A stretch of 64,000 bases of DNA from Lachnospiraceae bacterium (GTDB lineage Bacteria; Bacillota; Clostridia; Lachnospirales; Lachnospiraceae): contig SVEF01000005.1 of assembly GCA_015057585.1 (NCBI GenBank), positions 62,001 through 126,000 of the forward strand. The letters are read 5' to 3'. A program made the position numbers and the translations under genes. The notes beneath the pieces were generated by a model. It was given only the letters and a program-made list of their open reading frames with translations, was not told where the DNA came from and ran no database searches. Shown in pieces: positions 54,631 through 62,263 of this stretch. Within the stretch, counting starts at the first letter, position 1; each line of letters opens with the position of its first letter.

Positions 54631-54843
54631 ATGAATCTCTTGGATGCTGTAGAAGAAAAGGAATATATCATCAAAGCGATTGATACAGAAGATGAAGAGT
54701 TAAATGCGTTTTTATTTTCCCTCGGCTGTTACAGTGGGGAATCGATTACGGTAATCGACCACAAAAAGAACAACTGCGTGGTTTCCATTAAAGACGCAAG
54801 ATATAACATTGATAATGAATTAGCGAAAGCTATTTCTATATAA
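54631..54843 (+). CDS. feoA: Ferrous iron transport protein A
   Basis: A 70-residue SH3-like protein. AVEEKEYIIKAIDTEDEELNAFLFSLGCYSGESITVI is the FeoA core, somewhat acidic. FeoA binds the cytoplasmic part of FeoB and supports ferrous iron uptake. The start at 54631 follows GAGAGGAGG. A hairpin terminator and a second operator separate it from feoB, 75 nt downstream. Confidence 0.88.
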   Translation: MNLLDAVEEKEYIIKAIDTEDEELNAFLFSLGCYSGESITVIDHKKNNCVVSIKDARYNIDNELAKAISI

Positions 54844-54869
54844 ATAGTGATGTAAGGTCACTATTTTTT
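54843..54869 (+). terminator. Hairpin between feoA and feoB
   Basis: AATAGTGA (54843-54850) pairs with TCACTATT (54858-54865) followed by more T. It could terminate or attenuate feoA transcripts. Confidence 0.65.
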
Positions 54870-54879
54870 ATGACCTTCG

Positions 54880-54895
54880 GTTAGTTAAAACTAAC
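54880..54895 (+). promoter_or_regulatory. Second metal-repressor operator, before feoB
   Basis: GTTAGTTAAAACTAAC differs from the feoA operator at one base and has a perfect inverted repeat (TTAGTT / AACTAA). It lies 23 nt before feoB. Confidence 0.65.
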
Positions 54896-54918
54896 GTAAG
54901 GTAGAAAAGGAGAACAGT

Positions 54919-56910
54919 ATGAGAATCGCATTAACAGGTAATCCGAACAGCGGAAAAACCACAATGTACAATGCCTTAACCGGCAGAAATGAAAAAGTAG
55001 GTAACTGGGCGGGTGTTACGGTAGAGAAAAAGGAAAGCCCGATTAAGAAGCATTTTTACAGCGACGACCGTGAAATCGTTGCAGTAGATTTGCCGGGTGC
55101 TTATTCCATGTCTCCGTTTACATCGGAGGAAAGCATTACAAGCAGTTACGTAAAGAATGAAAATCCGGATGCTATTATTAACATCGTGGATGCAACGAAC
55201 TTAAGCAGAAGCTTATTCTTTACCACACAGCTTTTGGAACTTGGTATTCCGGTGGTTGTAGCACTCAATAAGAGTGACATCAACGAAAAGAAGGATACGG
55301 AAATTAACGTAGCATTATTATCCGAAAAGTTAGGCTGCCCTGTGGTTGAAACGGTTTCCACAGCCTCCGGTGACAATGGCCTGAAGGCAGTGGTTGACAA
55401 GGCGGCTTCTCTGATTGGTCAGGGCCAGAAGGCTCCTTACGTGCAGGGAGACATCGACCTTAAGGATAAGGCTGCGGTCGAAGCGGCAGACAGAAAGCGT
55501 TTTGAGTTTGTAAATGCAGTAGTAAAGGCTGTAGAAAAGAGAAAAGTTCTGACGAAGAACAAAAACAGTCAGGATAAGATTGATGAAATCCTTACCAACC
55601 CTTGGTTCGGTATTCCTGTATTTGCAATCATCATGTTCCTTGTATTTTATATTTCCCAGACAACCCTCGGTACCTGGATTGCAGACTGGTTCGTTGGTAT
55701 TCTGGAAGGTTTCCAGGGCTGGGTAGCAGGTCTTGTTGAGAATGCAAATCCATTCTTACAGTCCCTGCTTGTAGATGGTGTGATTGGTGGTGTAATTGCC
55801 GTAGTCGGCTTCCTGCCACTGGTTATGGTGATGTATTTCCTGATTGCACTTTTGGAAGACTGCGGTTATATGGCACGTGCGACGGTAGTTCTTGACCCAA
55901 TCTTTAAGAGAGTCGGTCTTTCCGGTAAGTCGGTCATTCCTATGGTAGTAGGTATCGGTTGTGCGATTCCGGGTGTCATGGCTTGCCGTACTATCCGTAA
56001 TGAGAGAGAACGCAGAGCAACTGCAATGCTGACTCCGTTTATGCCATGTGGTGCAAAGCTTCCGGTAATCTCTTTATTTGCGGGTGCATTTTTCGGCAAC
56101 GAATGGTGGGTAGCACCTTTAATGTACTTCTCCGGAATCCTTTTGATTTTACTTGGTGCATTACTTGTAAAGGCAATTACAGCCCAGAAGTTTAGAAAGT
56201 CCTTCTTTATCATTGAGCTTCCGGAATATAAGGTTCCTAGCCTTAAGAGAGCTGCCGGTTCCATGTTGGAGCGCGGTAAGGCATACATTATTAAGGCAGG
56301 TACGATTATTCTTGTATGTAACACTGTGGTACATATCATGCAGACCTTCAACTGGAGCCTGCAGATGGTAGAAGAGGATGCGGCCCATACCTCCATCCTT
56401 GCCACCATTGCTTCTCCGATTGCAGTGCTTTTGGTGCCTGTTGTAGGTGTGGCTGCATGGCAGCTTGCGGCAGCAGCGGTAACCGGCTTTATTGCTAAGG
56501 AAAATGTTGTTGGTACACTGGCAGTTTGTTATGGCCTTTCCGCAGTGATTGATACAGAAGAGCTTGCTTTGGTTGGTGATGGTAATGTGGTAGCCAGTGC
56601 AATGGCACTTACCAAGGTGGCAGCACTTGCTTATCTGATGTTTAACCTCTACACACCGCCTTGTTTTGCGGCACTTGGTGCAATGAGTTCTGAAATTGGT
56701 GATAAGAAGTGGTTCTGGGGCGGTGTTGGTCTTCAGATGGGTACCGGCTACACGGTGGCATTCCTTGTATATCAGATTGGTACACTGATTACTACGGGAG
56801 GCTTTGGTGCAGGCTTTGTACCGGGACTGATTGCAGTAGCGGTATTTGCGGCAATTCTTGTAGTGCTTGGCAGAAACGCGGGCAAAAAGTTAGAAAAGGA
56901 ATATAAGTAA
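54919..56910 (+). CDS. feoB: Ferrous iron transport protein B
   Basis: A 663-residue iron transporter with a cytoplasmic GTPase domain and a membrane domain of about eight spans. GTPase motifs are G1 GNPNSGKTT, G3 DLPG and G4 NKSD. Gate motifs GIGCAIPGVMACRTI and FTPFMPCGAKLPV-like MLTPFMPCGAKLPV hold the conserved cysteines of the iron path. It imports Fe(II) under anaerobic conditions. AAGGAG precedes the ATG. feoA lies upstream and a small Cys-rich partner downstream. Confidence 0.97.
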   Translation: MRIALTGNPNSGKTTMYNALTGRNEKVGNWAGVTVEKKESPIKKHFYSDDREIVAVDLPGAYSMSPFTSEESITSSYVKNENPDAIINIVDATNLSRSLFFTTQLLELGIPVVVALNKSDINEKKDTEINVALLSEKLGCPVVETVSTASGDNGLKAVVDKAASLIGQGQKAPYVQGDIDLKDKAAVEAADRKRFEFVNAVVKAVEKRKVLTKNKNSQDKIDEILTNPWFGIPVFAIIMFLVFYISQTTLGTWIADWFVGILEGFQGWVAGLVENANPFLQSLLVDGVIGGVIAVVGFLPLVMVMYFLIALLEDCGYMARATVVLDPIFKRVGLSGKSVIPMVVGIGCAIPGVMACRTIRNERERRATAMLTPFMPCGAKLPVISLFAGAFFGNEWWVAPLMYFSGILLILLGALLVKAITAQKFRKSFFIIELPEYKVPSLKRAAGSMLERGKAYIIKAGTIILVCNTVVHIMQTFNWSLQMVEEDAAHTSILATIASPIAVLLVPVVGVAAWQLAAAAVTGFIAKENVVGTLAVCYGLSAVIDTEELALVGDGNVVASAMALTKVAALAYLMFNLYTPPCFAALGAMSSEIGDKKWFWGGVGLQMGTGYTVAFLVYQIGTLITTGGFGAGFVPGLIAVAVFAAILVVLGRNAGKKLEKEYK

Positions 56911-56938
56911 AAGTTTTATAGAAAAGGGTGAGGGTAAT

Positions 56939-57124
56939 ATGACACCGACAGACATTCTGATTGCAGGAATTATCCTTGTGGCGATTGGTGCGGCGGTATT
57001 TTATATAAGAAAAGAGAAAAAAAGCGGTGCAAGATGCATTGGATGTCCGGACAGTAAAACCTGTGCCCATAATTGTGCAGGCTGTACGGGAAACTGTGCA
57101 TCGGCAAAGGAAAACGAAAAATAG
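56939..57124 (+). CDS. FeoB-associated Cys-rich membrane protein
   Basis: A 61-residue protein with one N-terminal span (DILIAGIILVAIGAAVFYI), a basic patch (RKEKKSG) and a cytoplasmic tail with seven cysteines (CIGCPDSKTCAHNCAGCTGNC). Such proteins are often encoded directly behind feoB and may hand over or sense iron. Start 28 nt after feoB. Confidence 0.88.
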   Translation: MTPTDILIAGIILVAIGAAVFYIRKEKKSGARCIGCPDSKTCAHNCAGCTGNCASAKENEK

Positions 57125-57135
57125 TTAGAATACAG

Positions 57136-57191
57136 GACAGCAGGGTAGGAGTTTTGCGAAAAGCGGAGCACTGAAACTGCTGTCTTTTTTT
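57136..57191 (+). terminator. Terminator of the feo operon
   Basis: GACAGCAG (57136-57143) pairs with CTGCTGTC (57177-57184) across a structured loop, followed by a T7 run. Confidence 0.8.
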
Positions 57192-57293
57192 GCGTAAAAT
57201 GCAAAAGTTCTGACAAATCGTTGCTTTTTGTCGATTTGTATCGTATAATAAAGAAAAGTAGGACAAAAGACCTAAAAAAAGGAGGTGGCAAGA

Positions 57294-58934
57294 ATGAAAG
57301 GGAAGTTATTGCAAACCAAAAATACGCTGCATATAAAACTGTTGCGGCTTTTGGCCGGAAGTATTCTTGCTGCATCTCTTCTGATTGGTCTGATGGGGAT
57401 TATAAATGCCGGTGTAGTCAGCAGAAAAGAAGCGGCTCAGATTATGGATCTTCTGGGCGAAAAAAAGGTACAGGAAATTAATGCTCAGCTTCAGAAGGTA
57501 CAGCAGTCGGTTGAGTCAGTGTACCATTACGCAGATGAAAAACTGGCGAGGGCTAATCAGTTGGTGTATCAGGAATTTTATATTGATGCGTATTGTAAAC
57601 AGGTGTATGAGGTGTTACAGAATGCGGTGGAGAGTACAGACAGTGCAGTGTCGGCTTACCTCCGGATCAATCCAAATCTGGCAGAAACGCAAAAAGGAAT
57701 CTATCTGAGGCGAGCAGAGGATGGAAATTTTGTAGACCATGAGATGACGACAATTCCTCAGGAAGAAGGGGGCACGGAATCGCTTTCCTGGTATTTTGAA
57801 CCGATTGCCAACCGGGCGGCAACCTGGATGGATCCTTATCTGGACGAAAACGTGAAAACGCATATGATTTCCTATGTGGTCCCGATTTTTCATAAGCAGG
57901 TACCAATCGGTGTGGTTGGAATGGATATTGAACTTTCCAAACTTCGGGATATTGTAAAAGAAGTCAGTGTATATGAGACCGGTCATGCATTTTTAGTGTC
58001 GGGCGAAGGCGATGTGATTTATCACAGGGATTATCCGGAAGGTGTAGAAAAAGAGATGTTCGATGAAGAACTTAAGGAGTTGGCGTCGCTTGTGCTGGAT
58101 GGAACGGAAGGAGAAGTTTATAAATTCCGCTGGAGGGGCGAAAGAGAGCAAATGGTATCGCACCGTCTGATGAATGGAATGATTCTAACCATCTCGGCTC
58201 CGGCAAAAGAGATAAACCGCACCAGAAATGTGTTGATGTGGCAGCTGATTACGATATTTCTTTTGATTATGTCAGTGGCAATCTTTTTCAGTACCAGGTT
58301 GGCAAGACAGATTACGAGACCGCTTGCGGAACTGACGGACGCGGCCAGACGGATTGCCGCCGGGGAACGGAATACGGAAATCAGATGTAATTCCGAGGAT
58401 GAAACGGGCATCCTTGCCACGGCGCTCCGGGACATGATGGAGGAATTAAACAAGCAGGCGGAACATGTCAATGAACTTGCGTATTCGGACATGTTGACGG
58501 GACTTTATAACCGCCATTATATGATTGAATATTGTACGGAATATGCGCACGGGGAAGAAAAGGATGTCGGTGTGATTTTCTGTGATTTAAACCGTTTGAA
58601 ATATGTCAACGACAATTTTGGGCATCCGGCCGGAGACGGACTGATTTGCGGATTTACTGACAGGATGAAGAGAGTGTTTCCGGATGACATGTGCTGCCGT
58701 ATGAGTGGAGACGAATTCCTTGTAATCGTATTGGATGTTACGGAAGAAGAATTTGTACGGAAGGTGGAATTGTTGCGCAAACTCAATGCGGAGGGTGATG
58801 TACCGATGGCAGCCATTGGATATTGTTACAGGCAGAAAGCAAAGTATATCGGCGAAATGATGAATGAGGCGGAGGACGATATGTATAAAGACAAGCAGAA
58901 GTTCTACGAGCAGTTCCCGATGTACAAGAGATAA
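57294..58934 (+). CDS. Cache-HAMP-GGDEF diguanylate cyclase
   Basis: A 546-residue membrane protein: first span (LLAGSILAASLLIGLMGI), an extracellular dCache-like sensor (about 45-310, with VVPIFHKQVPIGVVGMDI), a second span (LITIFLLIMSVAIFF), HAMP (ARQITRPLAELTDAARRIAA), then GGDEF. The active-site loop reads MSGDEF (from Ser471), an accepted SGDEF variant. The substrate region FCDLNRLKYVNDNFGHPAGD is intact. It would make c-di-GMP. GTG at 57285 is an alternative start, but AAAGGAGG fits 57294. Its last codons are copied in inverted form beyond the following repeat. Confidence 0.93.
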   Translation: MKGKLLQTKNTLHIKLLRLLAGSILAASLLIGLMGIINAGVVSRKEAAQIMDLLGEKKVQEINAQLQKVQQSVESVYHYADEKLARANQLVYQEFYIDAYCKQVYEVLQNAVESTDSAVSAYLRINPNLAETQKGIYLRRAEDGNFVDHEMTTIPQEEGGTESLSWYFEPIANRAATWMDPYLDENVKTHMISYVVPIFHKQVPIGVVGMDIELSKLRDIVKEVSVYETGHAFLVSGEGDVIYHRDYPEGVEKEMFDEELKELASLVLDGTEGEVYKFRWRGEREQMVSHRLMNGMILTISAPAKEINRTRNVLMWQLITIFLLIMSVAIFFSTRLARQITRPLAELTDAARRIAAGERNTEIRCNSEDETGILATALRDMMEELNKQAEHVNELAYSDMLTGLYNRHYMIEYCTEYAHGEEKDVGVIFCDLNRLKYVNDNFGHPAGDGLICGFTDRMKRVFPDDMCCRMSGDEFLVIVLDVTEEEFVRKVELLRKLNAEGDVPMAAIGYCYRQKAKYIGEMMNEAEDDMYKDKQKFYEQFPMYKR

Positions 58935-59072
58935 GCTCCGGCAGGATTCACGTAAAACGCAGCACCGGACCGCAGGACTTGCTGACTGCCCGTATCCTTT
59001 ACGACAGTCATAAACAGAAGAACCAAGCCCGGAACTCGGCGGTCGGGGCATGAAAATTTTATAAGGGATATC

Positions 59073-59198
59073 ACGAAAAGCGTCCGTAGGACGCGGTTTT
59101 AGAAAAGGCGATGGTCGCTCTCGGAAAACCGAGGTTTTCCAGAGACGACTACCGCCTTTTCGTAAAAGTGCTTACGCACTTTCTTCGTGATATCCCTT
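59073..59198. repeat. Cloverleaf core of copy C, inverted orientation
   Basis: AAGGGATATCACGAA pairs with its exact complement at 59184-59198. On this strand the order is GCGTCC-GTA-GGACGC first, GGTTTTAG, the AAAAGGC...GCCTTTT arm with GGAAAAC / GTTTTCC tip, then AAAGTGC-TTAC-GCACTTT. This is the reverse complement of the order in copies A and B. Confidence 0.8.
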
Positions 59199-59380
59199 TT
59201 TTAAGTTCTTCCCCCCTCTCGCCTCGGACAGCCGGCTCTTGGTTCTTCTATTTCTGTCTTAAAAAGGGTACGGGCAGTCAGAGTCGTGTGGTCCGGTGCT
59301 ACATGCTTTACGTGAATTCCTGCCGGAGCCAAAACACCTCTTATCCATCGGGAACTGCGGTAGACTTCTGCGCTCCCACA

Positions 59381-59418
59381 CATCGGCATGTTGCTGCGTA
59401 AGCGGCAATATGCCGATG
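59381..59418. repeat. Distal hairpin of copy C
   Basis: CATCGGCAT / ATGCCGATG with inner TTGC / GCAA, nearly identical to 17438-17474 and in the same orientation, although the core of this copy is flipped. Confidence 0.75.
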
Positions 59419-59487
59419 TTGCATAGTGGTATAAACGGTACTTCGTTCGGAATACATTGGTAGAAAAGGGGAAGAAACGAGAAGACG

Positions 59488-61077
59488 ATGGCAGTGACAG
59501 AGTGGATTCTTTTGCTGAGTGAACTGGTAAGGCAGGAGATAGAAGAAGGGCGGCCGCGGATTACCTATCTGCTTGGAAATTATGCGACGGCAAGGCTTGA
59601 GGCGGGGGAAGAGGAAACGGTTTTAAATGCGCCGGGAGTGCTGTATGCGGAGCGTTCCACGAGAGTGTTTGAACAGGTGGAGACGGGGAAAGGGGCATCG
59701 TGTATTAACAACCGTCCGACGGCGGAGAGAGGGACGGATGCTTTAAGCGGAAAGGGTGTACTTGTGGCTATTTTGGATTCGGGGATTGATTATATGCACC
59801 CGGATTTTAGAAACGAAGACGGAACGACACGGATTGCAGCACTTTGGGACCAGACAACGGACTTTGGGAGACCACCGAAAGGATATGCGGTCGGGACGTT
59901 GTTTTCAAAGGAACAGATCAATCTGGCACTGAGACAGGAGACGGCAGAAGAGAGAAGGAGAATAGTACCGAGTAACGATTTATCAGGGCACGGAACGCAC
60001 GTGGCAGGAATAGCGGCAGGAAACGGGAGGGCGTCGGATGGAAAGTACCGGGGCGTCGCATATGAAAGTGAACTTCTGGTTGTCAAATTAAAACGGAATC
60101 TTTCAGCGGGGGCGTCGGATACTGCGAGCCTGATGGAGGGAATTGATTTTTGCCTTCGGTACGCCATTGAGAGGAGTCAGCCGGTCGTACTCAATTTTAG
60201 TTACGGAACGAACGAGGGGGCACACAACGGAAGGAGTCTTCTGGAGACGTATTTAAACACGGTACTGCCGATGGCAAAGTGTGTAGCGTGTGTCGGAACA
60301 GGAAACGAGGGAGTCGGAAGAAGTCATGCCGGAGGGAACGTGGAAAACGGAGTAACCACGGAGCTGGAACTGGCTGTAGAAGGGGGAGAGAGCAGACTGG
60401 AGCTGCAACTGTGGAAAAATCTGCAGGATGAGTTTTTGATCGAGGTGGAAGCACCGGATGAACGGAGTGAAATCCGGGTTGCCTTTCGGGAACCCACAGT
60501 GTATCAGAATCTGGAGGAAGTTCGGATACAGATTGCAGCAAGGACAGGCCGGCTGGGAAGCGGCATCTGGAAAATAAGACTGGTTCCGGAGCGTGTGGTG
60601 CAGGGGGAATATGACATCTGGATTTTGCGGGGGCTGGAAAGCGGGAACAGTGGTTTTGTCGTTCCGGATCCGGCGAGGACCCTCACAATTCCCTCCACGG
60701 CGGAGAGTGTGATTTCTGTCGGAGCGTATGATGAGGGAACTTTTCAGACAGCGGCATTTTCGGGAAGGGGAGAGGCAAGAGAATCGGGGCGCAGTAAACC
60801 GGATCTTGTGGCCCCCGGAGTCGATATCGTTTCCTGTGCGCCGGGAGGCGGTTACACGGCCCGTTCCGGAACGTCCATGGCAACACCGTTTGTTAGTGGC
60901 GCAGCTGCACTTTTGATGGAGTGGGGAATCATAGAAGGAAACGACGCATTTTTATATGGTGAGAAATTGCGGGAATATTTGCTGCTTGGTGCGATTCGTC
61001 TTCCCGGAGAGGAGTACCCTAATCCGACGGCCGGTTGGGGAAGGCTTTGCGTGTCGGAGAGTCTCCCGAACGGATAG
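59488..61077 (+). CDS. S8 family (subtilisin/Csp-like) serine protease
   Basis: A 529-residue subtilase with all three catalytic motifs: Asp97 in AILDSGIDYMHPDF, His171 in GHGTHVAGIAAG, Ser463 in SGTSMATPFVSGAAALL. A large insert between His and Ser (about 270-400) forms an extra beta domain, as in the Csp/SubC group of Clostridia. The leading 80 residues could be a short propeptide, and no signal peptide is seen. Csp proteases act on a cortex hydrolase during germination, but several Lachnospiraceae have many paralogues with unknown roles. It lies directly after copy C. Confidence 0.87.
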   Translation: MAVTEWILLLSELVRQEIEEGRPRITYLLGNYATARLEAGEEETVLNAPGVLYAERSTRVFEQVETGKGASCINNRPTAERGTDALSGKGVLVAILDSGIDYMHPDFRNEDGTTRIAALWDQTTDFGRPPKGYAVGTLFSKEQINLALRQETAEERRRIVPSNDLSGHGTHVAGIAAGNGRASDGKYRGVAYESELLVVKLKRNLSAGASDTASLMEGIDFCLRYAIERSQPVVLNFSYGTNEGAHNGRSLLETYLNTVLPMAKCVACVGTGNEGVGRSHAGGNVENGVTTELELAVEGGESRLELQLWKNLQDEFLIEVEAPDERSEIRVAFREPTVYQNLEEVRIQIAARTGRLGSGIWKIRLVPERVVQGEYDIWILRGLESGNSGFVVPDPARTLTIPSTAESVISVGAYDEGTFQTAAFSGRGEARESGRSKPDLVAPGVDIVSCAPGGGYTARSGTSMATPFVSGAAALLMEWGIIEGNDAFLYGEKLREYLLLGAIRLPGEEYPNPTAGWGRLCVSESLPNG

Positions 61078-61198
61078 GCAGATTTCATAAAAAGTTTATT
61101 TTTCAATTCATTGCGTGCCCGGTGTTACTATGTTAAAATGAAGTTCAAAGTTTAGGAAAGATAAGTGAAATAACACATAAGGGGCAGAAGAGAAAAGG

Positions 61199-62155
61199 AT
61201 GGTCGTATGGATTTTAGTTGGAGTTTTGGTATTGTTTTTTATAGCAACGTATGTGGTGTACCGGATTTGTTTTGGGGAATACCGGCTGGAAAAAAACTTT
61301 ACTCCGGAGCAATTGATGCCGGTGGGAGAAGAGTATGTCGGATATGAGGAAATGATTATGCGCGGCATCAAAAGAGTCTGGGATGCGCCTTGCGAGCTGG
61401 TGGAAGTCACCTCCCATGACGGACTGACACTTCGGGCACGGTATTACCACCGGACGGACGGGGCACCTGTGGTACTGATGATGCATGGGTATCGGGGGAA
61501 TGCGTTCCGTGACGGAAACGGTATTTTTTACTTTACCCAGAAATACGGGTTTAATCTGTTGATGCCGGACCAGAGAGCACACGGAATCAGTGACGGAAAG
61601 ATGATTACTTTCGGGATAAAGGAACGATGGGATTGTAAGACCTGGACGGAGTATTTGACAGAACGTTTCGGAAAAGAACAGAAAATTATGTTCTGCGGAT
61701 TATCCATGGGAGCAGCGACTGTGTTGATGGCGTCGGATACCGGACTGCCGGAAAACGTTACAGGGATTATGGCGGACTGTGGTTTTTCCTCTCCGAAAGA
61801 AATTTTATGTTCCGTGATGAAAAGCATCAAACTTCCGGCAGGACTTCTGTATCCGCTTGTGAAATTCGGTGCCCGGTTGTTTGGCGGCGTGGACTTAGAA
61901 GAAGCTTCCGCAGTAGAAAGCGTAAAACACTGTAAGATTCCGGTGCTTTTATTTCATGGAGAAGCAGATACATTTGTCCCGTGCTATATGAGCAGAATGT
62001 GTCATGAGGTGTGTGCATCGGAAGCAGAACTTTTCACGGTCCCGGGAGCAGGGCACGGGATGAGTTACTGCCTGAATGCCCCGGAATATGAGGCGGCTGT
62101 GGATCGTCTGTTTGTAAAGTCATTCGGAGAAGATGCATGTAAGCCGGTGAAATAA
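61199..62155 (+). CDS. Alpha/beta hydrolase with N-terminal membrane anchor
   Basis: A 318-residue protein. One N-terminal span (VVWILVGVLVLFFIATYVVY) is followed by a hydrolase domain. The oxyanion region is VVLMMHGYRGNAFRD, the nucleophile elbow FCGLSMGAATVL, the acid is likely in FHGEADTFVPC, and the catalytic His in GAGHGMSYC. It resembles the YqkD/BAAT-like esterases of Firmicutes, and the substrate is unknown. It ends before a strong terminator shared with the convergent P-type ATPase gene. Confidence 0.88.
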   Translation: MVVWILVGVLVLFFIATYVVYRICFGEYRLEKNFTPEQLMPVGEEYVGYEEMIMRGIKRVWDAPCELVEVTSHDGLTLRARYYHRTDGAPVVLMMHGYRGNAFRDGNGIFYFTQKYGFNLLMPDQRAHGISDGKMITFGIKERWDCKTWTEYLTERFGKEQKIMFCGLSMGAATVLMASDTGLPENVTGIMADCGFSSPKEILCSVMKSIKLPAGLLYPLVKFGARLFGGVDLEEASAVESVKHCKIPVLLFHGEADTFVPCYMSRMCHEVCASEAELFTVPGAGHGMSYCLNAPEYEAAVDRLFVKSFGEDACKPVK

Positions 62156-62167
62156 GAAGGAAAATAA

Positions 62168-62218
62168 AAAGGTTTCCGACAGGTGACGGGACAGCCCGGA
62201 CCTATCGGAAGCCTTTTT
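62168..62218. terminator. Terminator between hydrolase and P-type ATPase genes
   Basis: AAGG-TTCCGA-AGGT pairs with ACCT-TCGGAA-CCTT around an inner CGGG-ACA-CCCG hairpin, with a T run on the + side and A run on the other. Confidence 0.8.
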
Positions 62219-62263
62219 GGTTTTTTTGTATTTATGAAATTTCAAATTCCTATGGCTCTTTAT

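Larger units (their letters stand above)
58896..59418. repeat. Cloverleaf-palindrome element, copy C
   Basis: The conserved element is about 58951-59312. Its outer arms GCTCCGGCAGG (from 58935) and CCTGCCGGAGC (to 59329), and CACGTAAA / TTTACGTG, differ fully from copies A and B yet pair. Inside, CACCGGACC / GGTCCGGTG and AGAAGAACCAAG / CTTGGTTCTTCT. The left arm goes on into the GGDEF gene: CAGAAGTTCTACGAGCAGTT (58896-58915) onward is repeated inverted at 59346-59370 with two missing bases. The core (59073-59198) is inverted relative to copies A and B. The distal hairpin is at 59381-59418. No gene is called inside. Confidence 0.85.

Noticed and set aside
58935-59330. Copy C as a plain intrinsic terminator for the GGDEF gene
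   Set aside because: The outer stem is not followed by a T run, and the structure is far longer than any terminator.
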